Origin: a virus
Length of the DNA stretch: 37,520 nucleotides
Reading direction: 5' to 3' (one strand)
Virus record (IMG/VR): IMGVR_UViG_3300032092_000105
Coordinates: 1 to 37,520 of that record
Below the pieces are notes generated by a model, which ran no database searches, was not told where the DNA came from, and worked only from the letters and a program-made list of their open reading frames with translations. Both the position numbers and the translations under genes were made by a program. Of this stretch, positions 6,237-13,870 are shown in pieces. The first letter of the stretch is position 1, and each line of letters begins with the position of its first letter.

Positions 6237-6745
6237 TGCCACTAAAAAAACTGACACCTGAACAAACAGCGTCAATACGACATCAAGCAAACAATGGCGT
6301 AAGTGTAATTGCACTTGCTACTAAATACAAAGTGTCTCAACAACACATATACAGAATTAAAAGTAATCAACGACGAGACAGAAAAACAAAACAAATGAGT
6401 ACATACAACGGCTGGACAAATTACGCAACATGGTTATTTTACTTACATCACAGTGAGGACATATACAACTGGTGGCATGAACACTCTGAACATGAGCGTC
6501 AAAATCACGCACTTGAACACATCAAAGAGTACTTTGAGGAAATGTACAGTGAGCTGATTGATGGCATTGCTAACACATATCTTACAGATGTCATTCTTGG
6601 TGAACTCCGTGACGTTGATTGGAGAGACATACTTAAAACAGTAACAGAAAATAACAACACAACTGACGCTAATTGGACAGAAGAAGGCGCAATAACAAAC
6701 TACTTAGATCACGTAGCAGAAAACAAAGATAAAGAAAGAAACTAA
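6236..6745 (+). CDS. Helix-turn-helix fused to NGWTNYATW-domain protein
   Basis: A 169-residue protein with two parts. Residues 6-45 look like a classic helix-turn-helix (LTPEQTASIRHQANNGVSVI, then ALATKYKVSQQHIYRIK), as in Hin/transposase-type DNA-binding domains. Residues 54-165 start anew with MSTYNGWTNYATWLFYL, a signature of small stand-alone phage proteins of unknown function (a DUF7249-like family, from memory). An internal ATG at 6395 sits exactly at that boundary, with only a weak purine run before it. So this may be a fusion, or one frame making two products. TAATG junctions on both sides. Confidence 0.7.
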   Translation: MPLKKLTPEQTASIRHQANNGVSVIALATKYKVSQQHIYRIKSNQRRDRKTKQMSTYNGWTNYATWLFYLHHSEDIYNWWHEHSEHERQNHALEHIKEYFEEMYSELIDGIANTYLTDVILGELRDVDWRDILKTVTENNNTTDANWTEEGAITNYLDHVAENKDKERN

Positions 6746-7638
6746 TGACCGCACAACAATACCTCGCTAAGTTCGGGCTGGATGCAAATCCAGCCCTTTT
6801 TACTAACGTACACAATGGCAAACACATGAAGCCAAAGTACAACTCTTATTGCATATACGATGGAGTTAGTCAACTAGATCGTCGATCTCGCATCATATGC
6901 GTCATGTCTAACTGCCAGACTAACAACGAGGAATGGAACATCAAAACTGGTGACATGATTCAGACCTACATCATTATGCGTGACGTGCATCCACAAGTTG
7001 CCATTGATCAACGACTTGACGGTTGCATCTGTGGCAACTGTACCCACCGCAAGCGACGCAAACGTCACACGCGCACTGCTAAAGTCAAAGATGTGCGTAC
7101 GTGTTATGTCAATATCGGCAAAGGCACATCAGCCGTATGGGAATCATTCCAGCGAGGCAATATACCTGTTATCTCTAGCACTGTTGCAGCTACCATTCAG
7201 TTAGTCGCTGGCAAGAAGCTACGCATGGGTACATACGGTGACCCAGTAGCCGTACCATTCCCTATCTGGAGTGACATGCTACGCTATTCACTTGGTCACA
7301 CAGGTTACACACACCAGTGGCGTATGCCGATAGCAAAGCCATTTCGTGGTGTACTTCAAGCATCATGTGACTCATACATCGATCGATGGGAAGCCAAAGA
7401 AGCTGGCTGGGGTACATTCCTAGTCCGTCCACATGACGGCTACGTTGACAAACGTCACACTGCTTATGCTCGTGGTTGCAAGCAGTGCCCAAGTGATCCA
7501 TTCATTAACGAGATGCGAGCAATGCGCAATATGCTGAAAATGCATACTACGTGCGACACTTGCCCTGCATCTTTACGTTGTGATGGCGATAGCGATATTG
7601 TCATCCGTGCCCACGGCTCAGCTGCGCTGTGGGTTTAA
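6745..7638 (+). CDS. Conserved phage protein with GDPVAVP and GYTHQW signatures
   Basis: A 297-residue cytoplasmic protein. Residues 160-192 (RMGTYGDPVAVPFPIW ... GHTGYTHQW) match a signature I remember from widely distributed phage proteins of unknown function (DUF7227-like). It also has Cys clusters that could bind zinc: C94, C96, C99 near a very basic stretch (HRKRRKRHTR, 101-110); C245-x2-C248; and C270-x2-C273 with C279. The basic patch suggests nucleic-acid contact. Start by a TAATG junction. Family placement is from memory; the biochemical role is unknown. Confidence 0.75.
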   Translation: MTAQQYLAKFGLDANPALFTNVHNGKHMKPKYNSYCIYDGVSQLDRRSRIICVMSNCQTNNEEWNIKTGDMIQTYIIMRDVHPQVAIDQRLDGCICGNCTHRKRRKRHTRTAKVKDVRTCYVNIGKGTSAVWESFQRGNIPVISSTVAATIQLVAGKKLRMGTYGDPVAVPFPIWSDMLRYSLGHTGYTHQWRMPIAKPFRGVLQASCDSYIDRWEAKEAGWGTFLVRPHDGYVDKRHTAYARGCKQCPSDPFINEMRAMRNMLKMHTTCDTCPASLRCDGDSDIVIRAHGSAALWV

Positions 7639-7659
7639 TTAAACACAAGGTAAATAAAC

Positions 7660-8073
7660 ATGTTTTATTCAATAGCAGACTACGACGAATGGTCATCTGA
7701 CCACTGGGACGGACAAGGGCACTACACCAAAGATGGTGAGTGCCTTTCACCAGCTTGTGGTGCATACTTTATGGCTGCGCTTGGTAAACGCATTTTCAAA
7801 TCTATTGACGTGCGTTACACAGATGCAGCAATACGTCGTTTCATTAGCGAAGAAGAGGCGCAAGGAGACGTAAAAGTTACTGATGATGAAATCACAAATT
7901 TCATTGCCTTAGTGCAGTCCGTGTACCACGAACGCACCATAGAAGAATTTAACGAAGCTATGTGGGAATACATCTGTGACTCTACATACAGCGAGTGGAA
8001 TGACATATTTAGTGCGCATGACTTAGGTTATGTTTGCAAGTTAGAAGAACCAGAAGGGTGGCCAGTGCCATGA
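7660..8073 (+). CDS. Hypothetical acidic protein
   Basis: A 137-residue acidic protein, largely helical after residue 30, rich in Glu, Asp, Trp and Tyr. AAGG lies upstream of the ATG. It contains four Cys without a CxxC pair. Its stop overlaps the next start (ATGA at 8070). No family recognised. Confidence 0.65.
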   Translation: MFYSIADYDEWSSDHWDGQGHYTKDGECLSPACGAYFMAALGKRIFKSIDVRYTDAAIRRFISEEEAQGDVKVTDDEITNFIALVQSVYHERTIEEFNEAMWEYICDSTYSEWNDIFSAHDLGYVCKLEEPEGWPVP

Positions 8074-8363
8074 CAGTAAAAGAGATTGATCAAGATCAAG
8101 AGAATTTTGAGAACGAGTTGCGATGGCTGCGGGAGAAATACCCGCAGTTTTATATTGAAGTATGGGGGCCATACGATTTTGCATTGCAACTTAATCATGA
8201 TGGATACCCGACTGGAGACGAGCTTGCACAGGCTGCAGCAGACAACTGGGATAAATGGGTGGGTGTAGTCGAAGTGTTACACGACACATTTGATGCTCAT
8301 ATTGGTACAAACTGGGATCGACTTACAGAAGCAATAAAGGAGATTAATAGAGATGATAGATAA
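8070..8363 (+). CDS. Hypothetical acidic protein
   Basis: The start is ATG 8070 (ATGA junction, AAGGGTGG upstream); the in-frame upstream start at 8034 is less likely. The 97-residue product is acidic and Trp-rich, probably alpha/beta. It overlaps the following gene by 11 bases. Not recognised. Confidence 0.6.
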   Translation: MTVKEIDQDQENFENELRWLREKYPQFYIEVWGPYDFALQLNHDGYPTGDELAQAAADNWDKWVGVVEVLHDTFDAHIGTNWDRLTEAIKEINRDDR

Positions 8364-8682
8364 TTACACATTCGAGCACATGACGCTCACTGTTCAATCC
8401 ATCAATACAGAATGGTGGTTTGAGATGATGATGGACATGATTCAGTACAGCGACTGGGTCAAGAATGTACGAGTAGTTGAGCACACAGACACAAGATGGG
8501 TGCTAGAGATTATTGATGATGAGTGTGAACCACATCTCATATCAGACCTAAATCTATTGGAACATCTACGCAAGAGCTGGTCAATTGGTGATCGTACGTT
8601 TCTAGAGCCACAAAATGTTGATTACGACATCATTGACTGCATTGTGCAGGAGTTATGTTTTGGTGAATTAGTTTACGGATAA
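8353..8682 (+). CDS. Hypothetical acidic protein
   Basis: A 109-residue protein with AAAGGAG about 11 bases upstream. Similar in size and composition to its two upstream neighbours (acidic, Trp- and Ile-rich), but I see no clear sequence similarity to them. No motif recognised. Confidence 0.6.
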   Translation: MIDNYTFEHMTLTVQSINTEWWFEMMMDMIQYSDWVKNVRVVEHTDTRWVLEIIDDECEPHLISDLNLLEHLRKSWSIGDRTFLEPQNVDYDIIDCIVQELCFGELVYG

Positions 8683-8693
8683 GGAGTAATAAA

Positions 8694-9194
8694 ATGCCTA
8701 ATTGGTGCGATAACACATTAACAGTATCGGGTGACAACATAGATGACGTAAAGAAGTGGGTGGCAGAAAACACAAAGAAAAACGAATATGGCATCGATTG
8801 CGTAGACTTTAATGGTTCAGTGCCTATGCCGGACGAGGAAGATGGTAACAACTGGTACACATGGTCTATGGCTAACTGGGGCACTAAATGGAATGCTTGC
8901 TATTGTAGCGAGCTAATAGGTGAAGACAACGAAGCCCGTTATAACTTTGACACTGCATGGGGACCACCCGGTGCATGGTTTATTACTATGAGTGCAAAGT
9001 ACCCAAAGCTCAACTTTGTTATGCATTACTCAGAACCGGGCATGTGCTTTGCTGGCACCATGTCTAGGCAAGACGGTTATTTTGACGACGTGTATCGTGA
9101 AAATACAGACCTCACTGATGATGACAAAGAAGCAATGGGCTATACACCATGTGAAGCATGTGGTGGATGGGAAGAAGAATGCATGTGTGACTAA
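8694..9194 (+). CDS. DUF1281/Api92-like conserved phage protein
   Basis: A 166-residue protein with a strong AAGGAG site. The order MPNWCDNTLTVSG (1-13), PMPDEE (44-49), NWGTKW (61-66), FDTAWGPP (85-92) and EPGMCFAG (114-121) is the signature I know from the DUF1281/Api92-like ferredoxin-fold family, widespread in phages and bacteria without a settled function. Unusual is a Cys-rich tail after the domain (C153-x2-C156, C163-x-C165), possibly a metal site. It is followed by a 48-base gap, one of the larger ones here. Confidence 0.85.
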   Translation: MPNWCDNTLTVSGDNIDDVKKWVAENTKKNEYGIDCVDFNGSVPMPDEEDGNNWYTWSMANWGTKWNACYCSELIGEDNEARYNFDTAWGPPGAWFITMSAKYPKLNFVMHYSEPGMCFAGTMSRQDGYFDDVYRENTDLTDDDKEAMGYTPCEACGGWEEECMCD

Positions 9195-9242
9195 CACGTG
9201 CGGTACAATACAAGTAATACATTTATTTATTGAAAGGTTTTT

Positions 9243-9641
9243 ATGTTACAAGAATTAATTGATTTGCTTAACGCAATGAAAAAGAACAGCGAATACAAAG
9301 ATGGTTGGGATAAGTTAGAGCCATTGATCGGTTTGAATAATACAATCTCACTATCATGGCCACAGTGGAGACTAAAAATCGTTACATTCCGCATGCCAAA
9401 AGAATGGGATGGCAACACAGAGTCCGCAGAAGACATCAAAACCATTGACAATCTCTTTTGGCACAATGATCAAATTATCTGGGTTACAGATAAAAACAAG
9501 AATATGTATGATGAGCAAACACTTGTTCGTGTCACTGTAGCTGATGTAATTGATGAGTTTCTGTCTGGTAGATGGACTCCACCTTGGAAGTGTGGTTACT
9601 GTGTATCTAGGCATAAAGGTCAACTACAGCCAAGATACTAA
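9243..9641 (+). CDS. Hypothetical protein with C-terminal CxxC
   Basis: A 132-residue protein with GAAAGG about 6 bases before the ATG. It has a mixed alpha/beta look, with a C-terminal basic tail containing a CxxC pair (WKCGYCVSRHKGQ). The stop overlaps the next start (TAATG at 9641). The 48 bases before it hold the palindrome CACGTG but no convincing promoter. Unrecognised. Confidence 0.65.
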   Translation: MLQELIDLLNAMKKNSEYKDGWDKLEPLIGLNNTISLSWPQWRLKIVTFRMPKEWDGNTESAEDIKTIDNLFWHNDQIIWVTDKNKNMYDEQTLVRVTVADVIDEFLSGRWTPPWKCGYCVSRHKGQLQPRY

Positions 9642-10198
9642 TGCCTACACGTAAACGTAGTAACTATCATCCTGTTTGCTACGTTGTGTCTGGAAACGGA
9701 CACAGCGTAGCAGTCAGCAATCAGTTTGTAGCCAAGATTATCTATAAATTATGGATTCAAAAGAGTGTTGAAAAAAATATTACTACTGCAGTAATAATTG
9801 ACGCTTGGATGTCTCCAAACTCATGGTCAACTTGGAGTCGCAAACACATCATCGCTTTATTGAATGGCTCGTGGAAAAAACGACTGATCTGTAAAGCAAT
9901 CGTTAGTAATGGTGCATACAAAGAAATAATGTACAACACACAAATAAAATTAACTGGCGATGAATATGAGTCATTTGCCACATATAACTACACAACACTT
10001 TCAAATCCAGTAGCACACGCATTAAATAATGCACTGATGTACCCAAACATCTTGCAATTAATTTTACGTGCGCCTACAGCACTAGCTGCTCGCGTTGCTT
10101 TGAAGGTTGAAGGTTATGTGCTGTGGCAAGACGGCACAAGAATAAGCCATATCGATAAAGTGTGGGAGTACCTACACTTTGAAGTCAGAAGATCGTGA
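9641..10198 (+). CDS. Hypothetical protein
   Basis: A 185-residue basic protein (MPTRKRSNYH start), probably alpha-helical, rich in Ala, Asn and Trp. The internal part about residues 60-100 (WSRKHIIALLNGSWKKRLIC) and the C-terminal part (RAPTALAARVALKVEGYVLW) look helical. Translation is likely coupled through the TAATG junction, since no good ribosome binding site is visible. No family recognised; last gene before the recombination block. Confidence 0.65.
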   Translation: MPTRKRSNYHPVCYVVSGNGHSVAVSNQFVAKIIYKLWIQKSVEKNITTAVIIDAWMSPNSWSTWSRKHIIALLNGSWKKRLICKAIVSNGAYKEIMYNTQIKLTGDEYESFATYNYTTLSNPVAHALNNALMYPNILQLILRAPTALAARVALKVEGYVLWQDGTRISHIDKVWEYLHFEVRRS

Positions 10199-10223
10199 CT
10201 ACGAACCAAATTTTGGCTGTAGT

Positions 10224-10289
10224 ATGTTACTTTTTTGGTTTGGCCTGATCATTTACTTTGCATATCAGACTATGATGCGAAACAAATGA
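10224..10289 (+). CDS. Putative 21-residue membrane peptide
   Basis: A 22-codon frame in the gap between 10198 and the nuclease gene. It encodes MLLFWFGLIIYFAYQTMMRN plus Lys: a hydrophobic span of about 14 residues and a basic end. Its TGA overlaps the ATG of the nuclease (ATGA at 10286-10289), the junction used repeatedly in this phage. No good ribosome binding site is visible before it. It may be a real membrane peptide, or a leader whose translation delivers ribosomes to the nuclease gene. Confidence 0.4.
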   Translation: MLLFWFGLIIYFAYQTMMRNK

Positions 10290-10672
10290 GAAGAAATAAC
10301 GCGGAAGCTCTATTCCAAAAACAAGTCATTGCTTTGCTGTCTGCCTGTGGCTACACAGTAATAGAAGTAGGTAAGTCAAGAGGTAAGACACAATGCCCTA
10401 CCTGCAAAACGTACCATTACTCAAGTGGATGGCAAGGCAATACTGTTGGTGCTCCAGACTTATATGTACACCGAAAAGAATGGAGCCACTTGGCTGTTGG
10501 GATAGAACTCAAAACGGAGAAAGGAGCTGTACGTAAAGAACAACAAGCATTTGCAGACAAAGGAATAGTATCAATATGTAGAAACATGGAAGATGTAATA
10601 CTTTTGATTACAGCAATAGATAAACGATTCAATCTAGAAAGTAAATTGGAGAAAGTTACTTGGATAATTTAA
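10286..10672 (+). CDS. VRR-NUC-like (PD-(D/E)xK) nuclease
   Basis: A 128-residue protein with the order expected of small phage VRR-NUC nucleases: N-terminal Glu-helix (NAEALFQKQVIALL), GAPDLYV with the metal-binding Asp, then GIELKTEKG with the E-x-K pair, then RKEQQAF with the conserved Gln. Known relatives cut branched DNA in recombination or resolution. A CPTC insertion with nearby His suggests an extra zinc site between core elements. The start is taken at ATG 10286 (ATGA coupling) rather than an in-frame TTG at 10235. Its neighbours (Rad52-like, Gam-like) support a recombination role. Confidence 0.75.
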   Translation: MRRNNAEALFQKQVIALLSACGYTVIEVGKSRGKTQCPTCKTYHYSSGWQGNTVGAPDLYVHRKEWSHLAVGIELKTEKGAVRKEQQAFADKGIVSICRNMEDVILLITAIDKRFNLESKLEKVTWII

Positions 10673-11307
10673 TTAAATGCCCCGTTGCTTACGAGCATCA
10701 TGACGTGTGGCTTGATTCGTCAAAGTTTGATGTTGTGTATGTTGCAACTAAGCCAGAAGACAATACGTCATTTTTAAGCGTAGATAAAGATGGTTGGTTT
10801 TTCATACCAGCATGGTCACAATACGAAGATGCTGAAAAGTATTTGCAAGCCAAAGACCTAGTAGGACTACACAACATTACTCGTTTGTCGTTGGTAGAGT
10901 TATGTTTACTTGCACGAGCAATCATGCTAAACAACGTACCAATGTTAATTTGCGGTACAAATACTGCCGAAAACGTTCTAAGCACATATGCTCCGACACC
11001 AACTATGTTTTCGTCCATAACTAGTATTTGGCATTACGCAGAACTTGATGGAGAAAAAATACGCACTCAAAACGGAGACCTATATGTACAGCTATCAACA
11101 TCAAATCTTATGGCTCGTTTATATAGCGAAAAACCAGATCTTATAGAAGCAATAGTTCACGACCAAGTAATTATTAGGTCAATGATGTTTAAACAATTAG
11201 TGAGCGAGGAAGAATATGTGTATTCAGATGGTGAATCCCTTAATGTTAAAAATGGACTTAGTGTAAGCAAAGTACTACGTGAAATAGAAGGAGAGAAAGA
11301 TGTTTAG
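10660..11307 (+). CDS. Hypothetical protein in recombination block
   Basis: A 215-residue protein starting with TTG at 10660, supported by TTGGAG about 8 bases upstream, overlapping the nuclease gene by 13 bases. It appears alpha/beta: N-terminal part with WFFIPAWSQYEDAEKYLQAK, middle helix SLVELCLLARAIMLNN, helical C-terminus. I do not recognise it. Its place between nuclease and annealing protein suggests a DNA-metabolism role. It overlaps the next gene by 8 bases. Confidence 0.65.
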   Translation: MDNLIKCPVAYEHHDVWLDSSKFDVVYVATKPEDNTSFLSVDKDGWFFIPAWSQYEDAEKYLQAKDLVGLHNITRLSLVELCLLARAIMLNNVPMLICGTNTAENVLSTYAPTPTMFSSITSIWHYAELDGEKIRTQNGDLYVQLSTSNLMARLYSEKPDLIEAIVHDQVIIRSMMFKQLVSEEEYVYSDGESLNVKNGLSVSKVLREIEGEKDV

Positions 11308-11902
11308 TCCACGTGATCACTTTATCAACCTAAAAGGTAAGCAATATTTACCAGTCGCCGCCCGTATCGCTTGGTTCAGAGAAGACCATGTAGATTGGAC
11401 GATTAATACATATCCTGTGCCCGACCTTTCGGGCACAGACTACTGTACTTTTGCTGCCGAGATCTTAGACGATGAAGGCAAGTTGATTGCAAAAGGACAC
11501 AAAACAGAACACGAAAAACACTTTGCTGATTATCGTGAAAAGGCAGAGACTGGATCTATTGGTCGTGCTCTTGCCTTATGCGGATACGGAACGTTGTTTG
11601 CTCAAGAGCTAGAGGAACCTATTACTCAAGCTGGAGATATGCGTATTGTTGACACCCCACAACCAACAAAAGCAAAACTAACACCGGGAAAGCAATTTGC
11701 ATATGAGTGCAAACGCATATGGGGATCAGACATTACACCAAGTGATATGAAGCGAGTGTTCTTCAAGTTAGCTGGACACAACGATACTACAGATCAAAAC
11801 CTGCGGTTAGTCATAGAAGTACTAATGGGATTCAACACACCGGAAGAAGCAGAAGCAGTATTTTTGACAATAGAAGAAGAAGGACTCAATGGACAAATCT
11901 AA
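11300..11902 (+). CDS. Rad52-like single-strand annealing protein
   Basis: A 200-residue protein with AAGGAG 7 bases upstream. Residues 12-33 (KGKQYLPVAARIAWFREDH ...) and 75-98 (FADYREKAETGSIGRALALC ...) match a family of phage and plasmid proteins of Rad52/Erf-like type: a beta-sheet start, then the AETG-SIGRALAL helix before a Gly-Tyr-Gly turn. Such proteins anneal complementary single strands in phage recombination. The C-terminal about 70 residues (KLTPGKQFAYECKRIWGSD onward) form a separate small helical region. Cluster context with nuclease and Gam-like protein fits. The exact subfamily is not resolved. Confidence 0.7.
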   Translation: MFSPRDHFINLKGKQYLPVAARIAWFREDHVDWTINTYPVPDLSGTDYCTFAAEILDDEGKLIAKGHKTEHEKHFADYREKAETGSIGRALALCGYGTLFAQELEEPITQAGDMRIVDTPQPTKAKLTPGKQFAYECKRIWGSDITPSDMKRVFFKLAGHNDTTDQNLRLVIEVLMGFNTPEEAEAVFLTIEEEGLNGQI

Positions 11903-12452
11903 GTTTGACGTTATCGGAGATAGTTACTACGACATCGAGACTGGCGAGTATGCTGGCCCTGTTGATGGCTGGTTAGGTGAGGAACTGGCATCAGAAGATC
12001 AAGTACTTCTGGCAATGCAACGCTTGTTGCAATATGAGACCGAACTCAAGGCACAGCAACTAGCAATGCAGTCTGTTGTAGAACGATGCAAGTCTATGGT
12101 CAAAGACAAAGAGCGCAAGGTTCAGTGGTTACAGTCTCGTTATGGCGCTCAAATTGCAGATTTTGCCAAAAAGCAGTTGACTGGTAAAGCTAAAACATGG
12201 AAGTGTCCATGGGGACAAGTTGCTTTCCGCAACTCGCAACCAACGTTTTCTATTCTTGATGAAGAGAAAGCAGCGTATGTAATTCCATTGTCATTAGGCG
12301 CAATCAAGATTGAGCATAAAGTTTACAAAAGTAAGATACCAAAAGAAGTTCAACTTACACTTGTAGATCAATACCCAGATCTGTTCAGTATGACTGAAGC
12401 ATCTGAAAACTTTAGCATAAAGTCATTGACAGCAACCGATACTGAGGAGTAA
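11889..12452 (+). CDS. Gam/gp157-like protein, putative nuclease inhibitor
   Basis: A 187-residue protein with AAGGA upstream, overlapping the previous gene by 14 bases. It has a helical/coiled-coil region (about 35-95: LLQYETELKAQQLAMQSVVE, then CKSMVKDKERKVQWLQSRYG), then GKAKTWKCPWGQVAFR (99-114) and a Val/Ile-rich end. The coiled coil followed by K-T-x(3-4)-G-x-V-x-F-R resembles Mu Gam-type host-nuclease inhibitors and siphovirus gp157 proteins. Gam-like proteins bind DNA ends and protect them from RecBCD-type nucleases. Assignment between the two families is open. Confidence 0.65.
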   Translation: MDKSKFDVIGDSYYDIETGEYAGPVDGWLGEELASEDQVLLAMQRLLQYETELKAQQLAMQSVVERCKSMVKDKERKVQWLQSRYGAQIADFAKKQLTGKAKTWKCPWGQVAFRNSQPTFSILDEEKAAYVIPLSLGAIKIEHKVYKSKIPKEVQLTLVDQYPDLFSMTEASENFSIKSLTATDTEE

Positions 12453-12459
12453 GATTGCA

Positions 12460-12488
12460 GTGCTCCGTACCAATATCCAACGGAGCAC
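12460..12488 (+). promoter_or_regulatory. 9-bp perfect inverted repeat
   Basis: GTGCTCCGT (12460-12468) and ACGGAGCAC (12480-12488) form a perfect 9-bp hairpin with an 11-base loop, 7 bases after the stop at 12452. No T-run follows, so it is not a terminator by itself. It could be an RNA structure, a processing site or a DNA-level operator. It rules out a start for the next gene at 12455. Confidence 0.6.
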
Positions 12489-12501
12489 AACTACCAAATG
12501 G

Positions 12502-12533
12502 AGGACCACGGACATCAACACCGTGGTCCTTTT
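12502..12533 (+). terminator. Rho-independent terminator
   Basis: A 10-bp perfect stem AGGACCACGG (12502-12511) / CCGTGGTCCT (12521-12530) with a 9-base loop, followed by TTT then G. The T-run is short (four in a row counting the stem's last T), so termination may be partial. It separates the recombination genes from the replication genes. Confidence 0.65.
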
Positions 12534-12553
12534 GTATCCATAAAGGAAAGAGA

Positions 12554-13156
12554 ATGAGTGACGAATTAGTTTATATAGGTAGCATTCCTGACGCCGTCAG
12601 CGTAACAGACGTAGGGCTACAGTTTAATCACGATATTGAATACGATCAGTGGCTACGCCTTATGGCAACACTACAACAACTTACAACAGCATTTCAATTT
12701 GCAATTGGTGACGCATTAAACTATGGACAAAAACGTTATGGCGAGAAGTACGCACAAGCAATGGATGCGACTGGGTGTGCTTATCAAAGCCTTGCTAACT
12801 GGAGCTGGGTGGCTAGTCATGTGCCTATTAATAACCGTGTGGCTGGTCTTAGTTGGACTCATCATAGGCTTGTTGCCCATGTCGGCACCGAACAACAAAA
12901 ACAATTACTAGAAGCCGCAAAAGCAAAAGGTATATCTGTAACAGAGTTTGAGAAAGAACTTAAAGGTGAACCAGAAGAAGAAAAGAAACCATTTAAACAA
13001 ATCACCATTCCTGAAGGCTGGTCAGTTGATGATGCTAACAAAGCATTGGAAATGATCAGTTCATACAAGGATGGACTTAATGCATTATGTGAAGCAATAG
13101 AAACAAAAACAGAATCAGTGCAGAGGTACTGCGCTGAATGTCCATATAACAATTAG
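12554..13156 (+). CDS. Putative DNA-binding protein of the replication block
   Basis: A 200-residue protein; the start is ATG 12554 with AAGGAAAGAG upstream, since an in-frame start at 12455 would cross both hairpins. Residues 55-112 (YGQKRYGEKYAQAMDATGCA, then LANWSWVASHVP, then GLSWTHHRLVAHV) match a pattern I know from phage and plasmid proteins with ParB/helix-turn-helix-like cores (paired SYQSL-NW-V-A and LS-x-HH). A linker with EEEKK follows at 139-147 and the C-terminus has C193-x2-C196. Position just before the initiator gene suggests a role in replication or its control. Confidence 0.6.
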   Translation: MSDELVYIGSIPDAVSVTDVGLQFNHDIEYDQWLRLMATLQQLTTAFQFAIGDALNYGQKRYGEKYAQAMDATGCAYQSLANWSWVASHVPINNRVAGLSWTHHRLVAHVGTEQQKQLLEAAKAKGISVTEFEKELKGEPEEEKKPFKQITIPEGWSVDDANKALEMISSYKDGLNALCEAIETKTESVQRYCAECPYNN

Positions 13157-13165
13157 AGGTAAGGC

Positions 13166-13870
13166 ATGATTACTGTATTTAATGGCAAGTCTATTGGCTT
13201 GTCAGGTGAGCGTTCGTCTGGGTTTGTACAACTAGATCGAGTACTAGTTGACCACATCAAAACATTTACACCATCTGGATTTGTAGTATTTATGGCATTG
13301 GTAATGCACGTAGACAACAACGGATACTGCTGGCCAAGTGTCAAACGACTTGTTGAATGCACCGGCTTATCAGAGTCTACTGTCAAGAATGCATTGCATT
13401 ATTTGACAGGTATGAGGATAAACGACAAGCGTATTCTGGCAGTTAATCCTAGAACTTCTCCTAATGGGAGAACAACAAGCAATGGATACAAACTGTTTCC
13501 TGACACGATTGACCACGCCGGTGACATCACCGTTGTAACTGCTGGTTCAACTAAAACGGAGAAAGCCAAGGAGGAGGATCCAGCATATCCACTGTACAAG
13601 ACATTCAAGCAAGTCGTATCTGGCTTTACTACTGAAGCACCTATTACTGACAAGGAGTGGAAAGATGTCCGCCTAACTATATGGCAGATGCACAAAGCTG
13701 GTGTAACACCTGATGACGTGACAGAGCGAGTCAAGGTTTTACTGGGTAAGTGGTATCAAAACCAAGATATGATTACGGTTCGCTCATTATGGAGACACTG
13801 GGACACACATGCTAAGCCAAAACAAACTATAAGCAATGTGAATACAACAGTAGAGGAGTGGTTTAAATGA
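13166..13870 (+). CDS. Winged-helix replication initiator-like protein
   Basis: A 234-residue protein with GAGGTAAGG upstream. Residues 35-82 (TPSGFVVFMALVMHVDNNGY, then CWPSVKRLVECTGLSESTVK) are the typical winged-helix/HTH_36 N-terminus of phage replication initiators and replisome organisers. Residues 140-215 form a helical C-terminal domain of the kind that contacts the helicase or loader. Genes for a putative loader and a DnaB helicase follow directly (ATGA junction at 13867). I see no iteron array inside the gene; an origin in or near it is possible but not shown. Confidence 0.75.
   Translation: MITVFNGKSIGLSGERSSGFVQLDRVLVDHIKTFTPSGFVVFMALVMHVDNNGYCWPSVKRLVECTGLSESTVKNALHYLTGMRINDKRILAVNPRTSPNGRTTSNGYKLFPDTIDHAGDITVVTAGSTKTEKAKEEDPAYPLYKTFKQVVSGFTTEAPITDKEWKDVRLTIWQMHKAGVTPDDVTERVKVLLGKWYQNQDMITVRSLWRHWDTHAKPKQTISNVNTTVEEWFK

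Noticed and set aside
9195-9242. Promoter in the 48-base gap (TACAAT)
   Set aside because: No acceptable -35 partner at 16-18 bases and no extended -10; left unannotated.
12455-12553. N-terminal extension of the 12554 gene
   Set aside because: Would need a non-ATG start and would place two strong hairpins in the coding region; ATG 12554 has a good ribosome binding site.
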